A stretch of 64,000 nt of DNA from Limnanthes douglasii subsp. nivea (GCA_036936605.1 JAUPFV010000005.1:151281195-151345194); one strand, 5' to 3'. Counted from the first letter of the stretch, positions 36,888 through 49,699 are shown. The notes: generated by a model not told the origin, from the sequence alone. Numbers and translations are program-made.

Positions 36888-37006
36888 GGGATGCAACACG
36901 AGGACTTCCCAGGAGGTCATCCATCCTAGTAGTACTCTCGCCCAAGCACGCTTGACTGCGGAGTTCTGATGGGATCCGGTGCATTAGTGCTGGTATGATC
37001 GCATCC
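36888..37006 (-). rRNA. 5S rRNA: 5S rRNA gene
   Basis: Full length. G87A, G75C and T53C, the same as the copy at 186. The spacer on its 3' side has lost about 220 bp (join at about 36748), giving the shortest step in the array (488 bp). Confidence 0.94.
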
Positions 37007-37594
37007 GTTAAGTACTGCACGACCAATGTATATAACCCAGCATAACCGAAAATCTCACTAGATAAGGAAACTATTTATTAACTTTGAATTAAAGAAGCGT
37101 ACTATGCATGAATCGCGCTTTCATTTCATACACATTGCAAACAAAATTTAAATAAATACAAACAAAATATCACGGGCGTATGTGTGGTCAACAACAATAA
37201 ATGCAATCTTGGAATTTCGAAACTACAAGATCCCTGTAACGTTTAGATCTATTTTCTTAAACGTCTCTTATAAAAACCAAATCACGCTTCTTTTTAGGTC
37301 GAAAAATACTTTTACTTTTCACGAATCACGTTTTCATTTAATACACATCACGGACAAAATTTACATAAACACAATTAACTGCACACGGTCAACATCAATA
37401 AATGCTATTTTCTAAAGCGACTCCTAGTTTAAAACAAATAGCGCTTCTTCTTAGATCCGCAACATTGTTAAATCGATTGTTCCTTAGAAATAGGATTTTA
37501 AAATCCGGACATTTTCCTTACAAATATCATGCTTATCAATTAATACTCACCCACCAAAACCAAAATGAAATTGAAAAAAAAAATTAAGAAAAAG

Positions 37595-37713
37595 GGGATG
37601 CAACACGAGGACTTCCCAGGAGGTCACCCATCCTAGTACTACTCTCGCCCAAGCACGCTTCACTGCGGAGTTCTGATGGGATCCGGTGCATTAGTGCTGG
37701 TATGATCGCATCC
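37595..37713 (-). rRNA. 5S rRNA: 5S rRNA gene
   Basis: Full length, T53G only. Confidence 0.95.
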
Positions 37714-38302
37714 GTTAAGTACTGCACGACCAATGTATATAACCCAGCATAACCGAAAATCTCACTAGATAAGGAAACTATTTATTAACTTTGAATTAAA
37801 GAAGCGTACTATGCATGAATCGCGCTTTCATTTAATACACATTGCAAACAAAATTTAAATAAATACAAACAAAATATCACGGGCGTATGTGTGGTCAACA
37901 ACAATAAATGCAATCTTGGAATTTCGAAACTACAGGATCCCTGTAACGTTTAGATCTATTTTCTTAAGCGTCTCTTATAAAAACCAAATCACGCTTCTTT
38001 TTAGGTCGAAAAATACTTTTACTTTTCACGAATCACGTTTTCATTTAATACACATCACGGACAAAATTTACATAAACACAATTAACTGCACACGGTCAAC
38101 ATCAATAAATGCTATTTTCTAAAGCGACTCCTAGTTTAAAACAAATAGCGCTTCTTCTTAGATCCGCAACATTGTTAAATCGATTGTTCCTTAGAAATAG
38201 GATTTTAAAATCCGGACATTTTCCTTACAAATATCATGCTTATCAGTTAATAATCACCGACCAAAACCAAAATGAAATTGAAAAAAAAAAATTAAGAAAA
38301 AG

Positions 38303-38421
38303 GGGATGCAACACGAGGACTTCCCGGGAGGTCACCCATCCTAGTACTACTCTCGCCCAAACACGCTTAGCTGCGGAGTTCTGATGGGATCCGGTGCATT
38401 AGTGCTGCTATGATCGCATCC
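38303..38421 (-). rRNA. 5S rRNA: 5S rRNA gene
   Basis: Full length. T96C, C61T, T52C and C14G. Confidence 0.93.
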
Positions 38422-39008
38422 GTTAAGTACTGCACGACCAATGTATATAACCCAGCATAACCGAAAATCTCACTAGATAAGGAAACTATTTATTAACTTT
38501 GAATTAAAGAAGCGTACTATGCATGAATCACGCTTTCATTTAATACACATTGCAAACAAAATTTAAATAAATACAAACAAAATATCACGGGCGTATGTGT
38601 GGTCAACAACAATAAATGCAATCTTGGAATTTCGAAACTACAGGATCCATGTAACGTTTAGATCTATTTTCTTAAACATCTCTTATAAAAACCAAATCAC
38701 GCTTCTTTTTAGGTCGAAAAATACTTTTACTTTTCACGAATCACGTTTTCATTTAATACACATCACGGACAAAATTTACATAAACACAATTAACTGCACA
38801 CGGTCAACATCAATAAATGCTATTTTCTAAAGCGACTCCTAGTTTAAAACAAATAGCGCTTCTTCTTTGATCCGCAACATTGTTAAATCGATTGTTCCTT
38901 AGAAATAGGATTTTAAAATCCGGACATTTTCCTTACAAATATCATGCTTATCAGTTAATACTCACCGACCAAAACCAAAATGAAATTGAAAAAAAATTTA
39001 AGAAAAAG

Positions 39009-39127
39009 GGGATGCAACACGAGGACTTCCCAGGAGGTCACCCATCCTAGTACTACTCTCTCCCATGCACGCTTAACTGCGGAGTTCTGATGGGATCCGG
39101 TGCATTAGTGCTGGTATGATCGCATCC
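39009..39127 (-). rRNA. 5S rRNA: 5S rRNA gene
   Basis: Full length. C67A and T62A. C67A here lacks the T53G and -9 changes of the 6-14 kb lineage. Confidence 0.94.
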
Positions 39128-39714
39128 GTTAAGTACTGCACGACCAATGTATATAACCCAGCATAACCGAAAATCTCACTAGATAAGGAAACTATTTATT
39201 AACTTTGAATTAAAGAAGCGTACTATGCATGAATCGCGCTTTCATTTAATACACATTGCAAACAAAATTTAAATAAATACAAACAAAATATCACGGGCGT
39301 ATGTGTGGTCAACAACAAAAAATGCAATCTTGGAATTTCGAAACTACAGGATCCATGTAACGTTTAGATCTATTTTCTTAAACATCTCTTATAAAAACCA
39401 AATCACGCTTCTTTTTAGGTCGAAAAATACTTTTACTTTTCACGAATCACGTTTTCATTTAATACACATCACGGACAAAATTTACATAAACACAATTAAC
39501 TGCACACGGTCAACATCAATAAATGCTATTTTCTAAAGCAACTCCTAGTTTAAAACAAATAGCGCTTCTTCTTAGATCCGCAACATTGTTAAATCGATTG
39601 TTCCTTACAAATAGGATTTTAAAATCCGGACATTTTCCTTACAAATATCATGCTTATCAGTTAATACTCACCGACCAAAACCAAAATGAAATTGAAAAAA
39701 AAATTAAGAAAAAG

Positions 39715-39828
39715 GGGATGCAACACGAGGACTTCCCAGGAGGTCACCCATCCTAGTACTACTCTCGCCCAAGCACGCTTCACTGCGGAGTTCTGATGGG
39801 ATCCGGTGCATTAGTGCTGGTATGATCG
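39715..39828 (-). pseudogene. 5S rRNA: 5S rRNA gene lacking its first 5 nt
   Basis: A 6-bp deletion across the start removes RNA 1-5 and one flanking base, so TGATCG runs straight into TTAAGTAC. The 5' strand of helix I is lost and the spacing of the TATA box to the A box is 6 bp shorter. T53G. Repeated at 41123. Confidence 0.9.
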
Positions 39829-40416
39829 TTAAGTACTGCACGACCAATGTATATAACCCAGCATAACCGAAAATCTCACTAGATAAGGAAACTATTTATT
39901 AACTTTGAATTAAAGAAGCGTACTATGCATGAATCGCGCTTTCATTTAATACACATTGCAAACAAAATTTAAATAAATACAAACAAAATATCACGGGCGT
40001 ATGTGTGGTCAACAACAATAAATGCAATCTTGGAATTTCGAAACTACAGGATCCCTGTAACGTTTAGATCTATTTTCTTAAACTTCTCTTATAAAAACCA
40101 AATCACGCTTCTTTTTAGGTCGAAAAATACTTTTACTTTTCACGAATCACGTTTTCATTTAATACACATCACGGACAAAATTTACATAAACACAATTAAC
40201 TGCACACGGTCAACATCAATAAATGCTATTTTCTAAAGCAACTCCTAGTTTAAAACAAATAGCGCTTCTTCTTAGATCCGCAACATTGTTAAATCGATTG
40301 TTCCTTAGAAATAGGATTTTAAAATCCGGACATTTTCCTTACAAATATCATGCTTATCAGTTAATACTCACCGACCAAAACCAAAATGAAATTGAAAAAA
40401 AAAAATTAAGAAAAAG

Positions 40417-40535
40417 GGGATGCAACACGAGGACTTCCCAGGAGGTCACCCATCCTAGTACTACTCTCGCACAAGCACGCTTCACTGCGGAGTTCTGATG
40501 GGATCCGGTGCGTTAGTGCTGGTATGATCGCATCC
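40417..40535 (-). rRNA. 5S rRNA: 5S rRNA gene
   Basis: Full length. G65T, T53G and T24C. Twin of 41824. Confidence 0.94.
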
Positions 40536-41122
40536 GTTAAGTACTGCACGACCAATGTATATAACCCAGGATAACCGAAAATCTCACTAGATAAGGAAAC
40601 TATTTATTAACTTTGAATTAAAGAAGCGTACTATGCATGAATCGCGCTTTCATTTAATACACATTGCAAACAAAATTTAAATAATTACAAACAAAATATC
40701 ACGGGCGTATGTGTGGTCAACAACAAAAAATGCAATCTTGGAATTTCGAAACTACAAGATCCATGTAACGTTTAGATCTATTTTCTTAAACATCTCTTAT
40801 AAAAACCAAATCACGCTTCTTTTTAGGTCGAAAAATACTTTTACTTTTCACGAATCACGTTTTCATTTAATACACATCACGGACAAAATTTACATAAACA
40901 CAATTAACTGCACACGGTCAACATCAATAAATGCTATTTTCTAAAGCAACTCCTAGTTTAAAACAAATAGCGCTTCTTCTTAGATCCGCAACATTGTTAA
41001 ATCGATTGTTCCTTACAAATAGGATTTTAAAATCCGGACATTTTCCTTACAAATATCATGCTTATCAGTTAATACTCACCGACCAAAACCAAAATGAAAT
41101 TGAAAAAAAAATTAAGAAAAAG

Positions 41123-41236
41123 GGGATGCAACACGAGGACTTCCCAGGAGGTCACCCATCCTAGTACTACTCTCGCCCAAGCACGCTTCACTGCGGAGTT
41201 CTGATGGGATCCGGTGCATTAGTGCTGGTATGATCG
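41123..41236 (-). pseudogene. 5S rRNA: 5S rRNA gene lacking its first 5 nt
   Basis: Same start deletion and T53G as 39715, 1408 bp on. Confidence 0.9.
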
Positions 41237-41823
41237 TTAAGTACTGCACGACCAATGTATATAACCCAGCATAACCGAAAATCTCACTAGATAAGGAAAC
41301 TATTTATTAACTTTGAATTAAAGAAGCGTACTATGCATGAATCGCGCTTTCATTTAATACACATTGCAAACAAAATTTAAATAAATACAAACAAAATATC
41401 ACGGGCGTATGTGTGGTCAACAACAATAAATGCAATCTTGGAATTTCGAAACTACAGGATCCCTGTAACGTTTAGATCTATTTTCTTAAACGTCTCTTAT
41501 AAAAACCAAATCACGCTTCTTTTTAGGTCGAAAAATACTTTTACTTTTCACGAATCACGTTTTCATTTAATATACATCACGGACAAAATTTACATAAACA
41601 CAATTAACTGCACACGGTCAACATCAATAAATGCTATTTTCTAAAGCAACTCCTAGTTTAAAACAAATAGCGCTTCTTCTTAGATCCGCAACATTGTTAA
41701 ATCGATTGTTCCTTAGAAATAGGATTTTAAAATCCGGACATTTTCCTTACAAATATCATGCTTATCAGTTAATACTCACCGACCAAAACCAAAATGAAAT
41801 TGAAAAAAAAAATTAAGAAAAAG

Positions 41824-41942
41824 GGGATGCAACACGAGGACTTCCCAGGAGGTCACCCATCCTAGTACTACTCTCGCACAAGCACGCTTCACTGCGGAGT
41901 TCTGATGGGATCCGGTGCGTTAGTGCTGGTATGATCGCATCC
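41824..41942 (-). rRNA. 5S rRNA: 5S rRNA gene
   Basis: Full length. G65T, T53G and T24C, as in 40417. Confidence 0.94.
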
Positions 41943-42558
41943 GTTAAGTACTGCACGACCAATGTATATAACCCAGGATAACCGAAAATCTCACTAGATA
42001 AGGAAACTATTTATTAACTTTGAATTAAAGAAGCGTACTATGCATGAATCGCGCTTTCATTTAATACACATTGCAAACAAAATTTAAATAAATACAAACA
42101 AAATATCACGGGCGTATGTGTGGTCAACAATAATAAATGCAATCTTGGAATTTCGAAACTACAGGATCCCTATAACGTTTAGATCTATTTTCTTAAACGT
42201 CTCTTATAAAAACCAAATCACGCTTCTTTTTAGGTCGAAAAATACTTTTACTTTTCACGAATCACGTTTTCATTTAATACACATCACGGACAAAATTTAC
42301 ATAAACACAATTAACTGCACACGGTCAACGTCAATAAATGCTATTTTCTAAAGCGACTCCTAGTTTAAAACAAATAGCGCTTCTTCTTAGATCCGCAACA
42401 TTGTTAAATCGATTGTTCCTTAGAAATAGGATTTTAAAATCCGGACATTTTCCATACAAATATCATGCTTATCAGTTAATACTCACCGACCAAAACCAAA
42501 ATGAAATTGAAAAAAAAAAAAATTAAGAAAAAGGGAAAAAAAAAAAATTAAGAAAAAG

Positions 42559-42677
42559 GGGATGCAACACGAGGACTTCCCAGGAGGTCACCCATCCTAG
42601 TACTACCCTCGCCCAGGCGCGCTTAACTGCGGAGTTCTGATGGGATCCTGTGCATTAGTGCTGGTATGATCGCATCC
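42559..42677 (-). rRNA. 5S rRNA: 5S rRNA gene
   Basis: Full length. A71G, T62C, T59C and C29A. The terminator region is duplicated on its 3' side (long A runs at about 42510-42547). Confidence 0.93.
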
Positions 42678-43266
42678 GTTAAGTACTGCACGACCAATGT
42701 ATATAACCCAGCATAACCGAAAATCTCACTAGATAAGGAAACTATTTATTAACTTTGAATTAAAGAAGCGTACTATGCATGAATCGCGCTTTCATTTAAT
42801 ACACATTGCAAACAAAATTTAAATAAATACAAACAAAATATCACGGGTGTATGTGTGGTCAACAACAATAAATGCAATCTTGGAATTTCGAAACTACAGG
42901 ATCCCTGTAACCGTTTAGATCTATTTTCTTAAACGTCTCTTATAAAAACCAAATCACTCTTCTTTTTAGATCGAAAAATACTTTTACTTTTCACGAATCA
43001 CGTTTTCATTTAATACACATCACGGACAAAATTTACATAAACACAATTAACTGCACACGGTCAACATCAATAAATGTTATTTTCTAAAGCGACTCCTAGT
43101 TTAAAACAAATAGCGCTTCTTCTTAGATCCGCAACATTGTTAAATCGATTGTTCCTTAGAAATAGGATTTTAAAATCCGGAAATTTTCCTTACAAATATC
43201 ATGCTTATCAGTTAATACTCACCGACCAAAACCAAAATGAAATTGAAAAAAAAAATTAAGAAAAAG

Positions 43267-43379
43267 GGGATGCAACACGAGGACTTCCCAGGAGGTCACC
43301 CATCCTACTCTCGCCCAAGCACGCTTAACTGCGGAGTTCTGATGGGATCCGGTGCGTTAGTGCTGGTATGATCGCATCC
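43267..43379 (-). pseudogene. 5S rRNA: 5S rRNA gene with 6-nt internal deletion
   Basis: 113 nt. Six bases are lost from the AGTAGTACTA stretch (about RNA 73-79), between intermediate element and C box, most likely by slippage on the short repeat TACTA. T24C. The spacing between control boxes is changed, which may affect TFIIIA binding (inference). Confidence 0.88.
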
Positions 43380-43976
43380 GTTAAGTACTGCACGACCAAT
43401 GTATATAACCCAGCATAACCGAAAATCTCACTAGATAAGGAAACTATTTATTAACTTTGAATTAAAGAAGCGTACTATGCATGAATCGCGCTTTCATTTA
43501 ATACACATTGCAAACAAAATTTAAATAAATACAAACAAAATATCACGGGCGTATATGTGGTCAACAACAATAAATGCAATCTTGGAATTTCGAAACTACA
43601 GGATCCCTGTAACGTTTAGATCTATTTTCTTAAACGTCTCTTATAAAAACCAAATCACGCTTCTTTTTCGGTCGAAAAATACTTTTACTTTTCACGAATC
43701 ACGTTTTCATTTAATACACATCACGGACAAAATTTACATAAACACAATTAACTGCACACGGTCAACATCAATAAATGCTATTTTCTAAAGCGACTCCTAG
43801 TTTAAAACAAATAGCGCTTCTTCTTAGATCCGCAACATTGGTAAATCGATTGTTCCTTAGAAATAGGATTTTAAAATCCGGACATTTTCCTTACAAATAT
43901 CATGCTTATCAGTTAATACTCACCGACCAAAACCAAAATGAAATTGAAAAAAAAATTAAGAAAAAGGGGATGCAAC

Positions 43977-44095
43977 ACGAGGACTTCCCAGGAGGTCATC
44001 CATCCTAGTACTACTCTCGCCCAAGCGCGCTTAACTGCGGGGTTCTGATGGGATCCGGTGCATTAGTGCTGGTATGATCGCATCCATTAAGTACT
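43977..44095 (-). rRNA. 5S rRNA: 5S rRNA gene, -1 base changed
   Basis: Full length. G87A, T59C and T45C. The usual C at -1 is T here, a base known to matter for start-site use in Arabidopsis 5S genes. Confidence 0.93.
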
Positions 44096-44673
44096 GCACG
44101 ACCAATGTATATAACCCAGCATAACCGAAAATCTCACTAGATAAGGAAACTATTTATTAACTTTGAATTAAAGAAGCGTACTATGCATGAATCGCGCTTT
44201 CATTTAATACACATTGCAAACAAAATTTAAATAAATACAAACAAAATATCACGGGCCTATGTGTGGTCAACAACAATAAATGCAATCTTGGAATTTCGAA
44301 ACTACAGGATCCCTGTAACGTTTAGATCTATTTTCTTAAACGTCTCTTATAAAAACCAAATCACGCTTCTTTTTAGGTCGAAAAATACTTTTACTTTTCA
44401 CGAATCACGTTTTCATTTAATACACATCACGGACAAAATTTACATAAACACAATTAACTGCACACGGTCAACATCAATAAATGCTATTTTCTAAAGCGAC
44501 TCCTAGTTTAAAACAAATAGCGCTTCTTCTTAGATCCGCAACATTGTTAAATCGATTGTTCCTTAGAAATAGGATTTTAAAATCCGGACATTTTCCTTAC
44601 AAATATGATGCTTATCAGTTAATACTCACCGACCAAAACCAATATGAAATTGAAAAGAAAAATTAAGAAAAAG

Positions 44674-44792
44674 GGGATCCAACACGAGGACTTCCCAGGA
44701 GGTCACCCATCCTAGTACTACTCTCGCCCAAGCAAGTTTAACTGCGGAGTTCTGATGGGATCCGGTGTATTAGTGCTAGTATGATCGCATCC
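44674..44792 (-). rRNA. 5S rRNA: 5S rRNA gene, likely defective
   Basis: Full length but diverged: C114G, G58T, G56A, G25A and C15T. C114G breaks the helix I pair with G5 with no change on the other side, and two changes fall in the A box. Confidence 0.9.
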
Positions 44793-45380
44793 GTTAAGTA
44801 CTGCACGACCAATGTATATAACCCAGCATAACCGAAAATCTCACTAGATAAGGAAACTATTTATTAACTTTGAATTAAAAAAGCGTACTATGCATGAATC
44901 GCGCTTTCATTTAATACACATTGCAAACAAAATTTAAATAAATACAAACAAAATATCACGGGCGTATGTGTGGTCAACAACAATAAATGCAATCTTGGAA
45001 TTTCGAAACTACAGGATCCCTGTAACGTTTAGATCTATTTTCTTAAACGTCTCTTATAAAAACCAAATCACGCTTCTTTTTAGGTCGAAAAATACTTTTA
45101 CTTTTCACGAATCACGTTTTCATTTAATACACATCACGGACAAAATTTACATAAACACAATTAACTGCACACGGTCAACATCAATAAATGCTATTTTCTA
45201 AAGCGACTCCTAGTTTAAAACAAATAGCGCTTCTTCTTAGATCCGCAACATTGTTAAATCGATTGTTCCTTAGAAATAGGATTTTAAAATCCGGACATTT
45301 TCCTTACAAATATGATGCTTATCAGTTAATACTCACCGACCAAAACCAAAACGAAATTGAAAAAAAAAATTAAGAAAAAG

Positions 45381-45499
45381 GGGATGCAACACGAGGACTT
45401 CCTAGGAGGTCACCCATCCTAGTACTACTCTCGCCCAAGCACGCTTAACTGCGGAGTTCTGATGGGATCCGGCGCATTAGTGCTGGTATGATCGCATCC
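45381..45499 (-). rRNA. 5S rRNA: 5S rRNA gene
   Basis: Full length. G97A and A27G. The same gene type is found at 49581. Confidence 0.95.
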
Positions 45500-46011
45500 G
45501 TTAAGTACTGCACGACCAATGTATATAACCCAGCATAACCGAAAATTTCACTAGATAAGGAAACTATTTATTAACTTTGAATTAAAGAAGCGTACTATGC
45601 ATGAATCGCGCTTTCATTTAATACACATTGCAAACAAAATTTAAATAAATACAAACATAATATCACGGGCGTATGTGTGGTCAACAACAATAAATGCAAT
45701 CTTGGAATTTCGAAACTACAGGATCCCGGTAACGTTTAGATCTATTTTCTTAAACGTCTCTTATAAAAACCAAATCACGCTTCTTTTTAGGTCGAAAAAT
45801 ACTTTTACTTTTCACGAATCACGTTTTCATTTAATACACATCACGGACAAAATTTACATAAACACAATTAACTGCACACGGTCAACATCAATAAATGCTA
45901 TTTTCTAAAGCGACTCCTAGTTTAAAACAAGTAGTGCTTCTTCTTAGATCCGCAACATTGTTAAATCGATTGTTCCTTAGAAATAGGATTTTAAAATCCG
46001 TTAAGAAAAAG

Positions 46012-46053
46012 GGGATGCAACACGAGGACTTCCCAGGAGGTCACCCATCCTAG
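46012..46053 (-). pseudogene. 5S rRNA: 5S rRNA 3' fragment
   Basis: Only RNA 78-119 with its T5 flank, joined at CCTAG to spacer CAACATTG. It is the product of a 101-bp local duplication with the gene at 46113. There is no promoter or A box. Confidence 0.9.
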
Positions 46054-46112
46054 CAACATTGTTAAATCGTTTGTTCCTTAGAAATAGGATTTTAAAATCC
46101 GTTAAGAAAAAG

Positions 46113-46231
46113 GGGATGCAACACGAGGACTTCCCAGAAGGTCACCCATCCTAGTACTACTCTCGCCCAAGCACGTTTAACTGCGGAGTTCTGATGGGAT
46201 CCGGTGCATTAGTGCTGGTATGATCGCATCC
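46113..46231 (-). rRNA. 5S rRNA: 5S rRNA gene
   Basis: Full length. C94T and G56A. The spacer upstream of its TATA box has lost one C (ATAACCAGC). Confidence 0.93.
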
Positions 46232-46818
46232 GTTAAGTACTGCACGACCAATGTATATAACCAGCATAACCGAAAATCTCACTAGATAAGGAAACTATTT
46301 ATTAACTTTGAATTAAAGAAGTGTACTATGCATGAATCGCGCTTTCATTTAATACACATTGCAAACAAAATTTAAATAAATACAAACAAAATATCACGGG
46401 CGTATGTGTGGTCAACAACAATAAATGCAATCTTGGAATTTCAAAACTACAGGATCCCTATAACGTTTAGATCTATTTTCTTAAACGTCTCTTATAAAAA
46501 CCAAATCACGCTTCTTTTTAGGTCGAAAAATACTTTTACTTTTCACGAATCACGTTTTCATTTAATACACATCACGGACAAAATTTACATAAACACAATT
46601 AACTGCACACGGTCAACATCAATAAATGCTATTTTCTAAAGCGACTCTTAGTTTAAAACAAATAGCGCTTCTTCTTAGATCCGCAACATTGTTAAATCGA
46701 TTGTTCCTTAGAAATAGGATTTTAAAATCCGGAAATTTTCCTTACAAATATCATGCTTATCAGTTAATACTCACCGACCAAAACCAAAATGAAATTGAAA
46801 AAAAAAATTAAGAAAAAG

Positions 46819-46937
46819 GGGATGCAACACGAGGACTTCCCAGGAGGTCACCCATCCTAGTACTACTCTCGCCCAAGCGCGCTTAACTGCGGAGTTCTGA
46901 TGGGATCCGGTGCATTAGTGCGGGTATGATCGCATCC
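46819..46937 (-). rRNA. 5S rRNA: 5S rRNA gene, -1 base changed
   Basis: Full length. T59C and A16C. The start flank reads CCTTGAAG instead of CCGTTAAG, changing -1 (C to A) and -3. Confidence 0.93.
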
Positions 46938-47524
46938 TTGAAGTACTGCACGACCAATGTATATAACCCAGCATAACCGAAAATCTCACTAGATAAGGAA
47001 ACTATTTATTAACTTTGAATTAAAGAAGCGTACTATGCATGAATCGCGCTTTCATTTAATACACATTGCAAACAAAATTTAAATAAATACAAACAAAATA
47101 TCACGGGCGTATGTGTGGTCAACAACAATAAATGCAATCTTGGAATTTCGAAACTACAGGATCCCTGTAACGTTTAGATCTTTATTCTTAAACGTCTCTT
47201 ATAAAAACCAAATCACGCTTCTTTTTAGGTCGAAAAATACTTTTACTTTTCACGAATCACATTTCATTTAATACACATCACAGACAAAATTTACATAAAC
47301 ACAATTAACTGCACACGGTCAACATCAATAAATGCTATTTTCTAAAGCGACTCCTAGTTTAAAACAAATAGCGCTTCTTCTTAGATCCGCAACATTGTTA
47401 AATCGATTGTTCCTTAGAAATAGGATTTTAAAATCCGGACATTTTCCTTACAAATATGATGCTTATCAGTTAATACTCACCGACCAAAACCAAAATGAAA
47501 TTGAAAAAAAAAATTAAGAAAAAG

Positions 47525-47643
47525 GGGATGCAACACGAGGACTTCCTAGGAGGTCACCCATCCTAGTACTACTCTCGCCCAAGCACGCTTAACTGCGGAG
47601 TTCTGATGGGATCCGGTGCATTAGTGCGGGTATGATCGCATCC
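47525..47643 (-). rRNA. 5S rRNA: 5S rRNA gene, -1 base changed
   Basis: Full length. G97A and A16C, with the same altered start flank as 46819. The 3' part resembles 45381 and the 5' part 46819, so it looks like a recombinant. Confidence 0.93.
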
Positions 47644-48230
47644 TTGAAGTACTGCACGACCAATGTATATAACCCAGCATAACCGAAAATCTCACTAGAT
47701 AAGGAAACTATTTATTAACTTTGAATTAAAGAAGCGTACTATGCATGAATCGCGCTTTCATTTAATACACATTGCAAACAAAATTTAAATAAATACAAAC
47801 AAAATATCACGGGCGTATGTGTGGTCAACAACAATAAATGCAATCTTGGAATTTCGAAACTACAGGATCCCTGTAACGTTTAGATCTTTATTCTTAAACG
47901 TCTCTTATAAAAACCAAATCACGCTTCTTTTTAGGTCGAAAAATACTTTTACTTTTCACGAATCACATTTCATTTAATACACATCACAGACAAAATTTAC
48001 ATAAACACAATTAACTGCACACGGTCAACATCAATAAATGCTATTTTCTAAAGCGACTCCTAGTTTAAAACAAATAGCGCTTCTTCTTAGATCCGCAACA
48101 TTGTTAAATCGATTGTTCCTTAGAAATAGGATTTTAAAATCCGGAAATTTTCCTTACAAATATCATGCTTATCAGTTAATACTCACCGACCAAAACCAAA
48201 ATGAAATTGAAAAAAAAAATTAAGAAAAAG

Positions 48231-48287
48231 GGGATCCGGTGCATTAGTGCTGGTATCCGGTGCATTAGTGCTGGTATGATCGCATCC
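48231..48287 (-). pseudogene. 5S rRNA: 5S rRNA remnant, 5' end with 21-bp repeat
   Basis: 57 nt. Only about RNA 1-36 remains, and the part ATCCGGTGCATTAGTGCTGGT occurs twice in tandem. The A and C boxes are absent. The GGGATCC in the gene was probably joined to the 3'-end GGGATGC, since the two share GGGAT. Promoter and T5 are intact. Confidence 0.9.
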
Positions 48288-48874
48288 GTTAAGTACTGCA
48301 CGACCAATGTATATAACCAGCATAACCGAAAATCTCACTAGATAAGGAAACTATTTATTAACTTTGAATTAAAGAAGTGTACTATGCATGAATCGCGCTT
48401 TCATTTAATACACATTGCAAACAAAATTTAAATAAATACAAACAAAATATCACGGGCGTATGTGTGGTCAACAACAATAAATGCAATCTTGGAATTTCAA
48501 AACTACAGGATCCCTATAACGTTTAGATCTATTTTCTTAAACGTCTCTTATAAAAACCAAATCACGCTTCTTTTTAGGTCGAAAAATACTTTTACTTTTC
48601 ACGAATCACGTTTTCATTTAATACACATCACGGACAAAATTTACATAAACACAATTAACTGCACACGGTCAACATCAATAAATGCTATTTTCTAAAGCGA
48701 CTCCTAGTTTAAAACAAATAGCGCTTCTTCTTAGATCCGCAACATTGTTAAATCGATTGTTCCTTAGAAATAGGATTTTAAAATCCGGAAATTTTCCTTA
48801 CAAATATCATGCTTATCAGTTAATACTCACCGACCAAAACCAAAATGAAATTGAAAAAAAAAATTAAGAAAAAG

Positions 48875-48993
48875 GGGATGCAACACGAGGACTTCCCAGG
48901 AGGTCACCCATCCTAGTACTACTCTCGCCCAAGCGCGCTTAACTGCGGAGTTCTGATGGGATCCGGTGCATTAGTGCGGGTATGATCGCATCC
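48875..48993 (-). rRNA. 5S rRNA: 5S rRNA gene, -1 base changed
   Basis: Full length. T59C and A16C, with the CCTTGAAG start flank. Copy of 46819, 2056 bp on. Confidence 0.93.
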
Positions 48994-49580
48994 TTGAAGT
49001 ACTGCACGACCAATGTATATAACCCAGCATAACCGAAAATCTCACTAGATAAGGAAACTATTTATTAACTTTGAATTAAAGAAGCGTACTATGCATGAAT
49101 CGCGCTTTCATTTAATACACATTGCAAACAAAATTTAAATAAATACAAACAAAATATCACGGGCGTATGTGTGGTCAACAACAATAAATGCAATCTTGGA
49201 ATTTCGAAACTACAGGATCCCTGTAACGTTTAGATCTTTATTCTTAAACGTCTCTTATAAAAACCAAATCACGCTTCTTTTTAGGTCGAAAAATACTTTT
49301 ACTTTTCACGAATCACATTTCATTTAATACACATCACAGACAAAATTTACATAAACACAATTAACTGCACACGGTCAACATCAATAAATGCTATTTTCTA
49401 AAGCGACTCCTAGTTTAAAACAAATAGCGCTTCTTCTTAGATCCGCAACATTGTTAAATCGATTGTTCCTTAGAAATAGGATTTTAAAATCCGGACATTT
49501 TCCTTACAAATATGATGCTTATCAGTTAATACTCACCGACCAAAACCAAAATGAAATTGAAAAAAAAAATTAAGAAAAAG

Positions 49581-49699
49581 GGGATGCAACACGAGGACTT
49601 CCTAGGAGGTCACCCATCCTAGTACTACTCTCGCCCAAGCACGCTTAACTGCGGAGTTCTGATGGGATCCGGCGCATTAGTGCTGGTATGATCGCATCC
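49581..49699 (-). rRNA. 5S rRNA: 5S rRNA gene
   Basis: Full length. G97A and A27G, as in 45381. Confidence 0.95.

Larger units (their letters stand above)
39009..41823. repeat. Higher-order repeat, about 1407 bp (2 genes) x2
   Basis: The start-deleted genes 39715/41123 and the T24C genes 40417/41824 alternate. Spacers at 39316 and 40724 share AACAACAAAAAATGC and GATCCATGTAACG. Confidence 0.85.
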
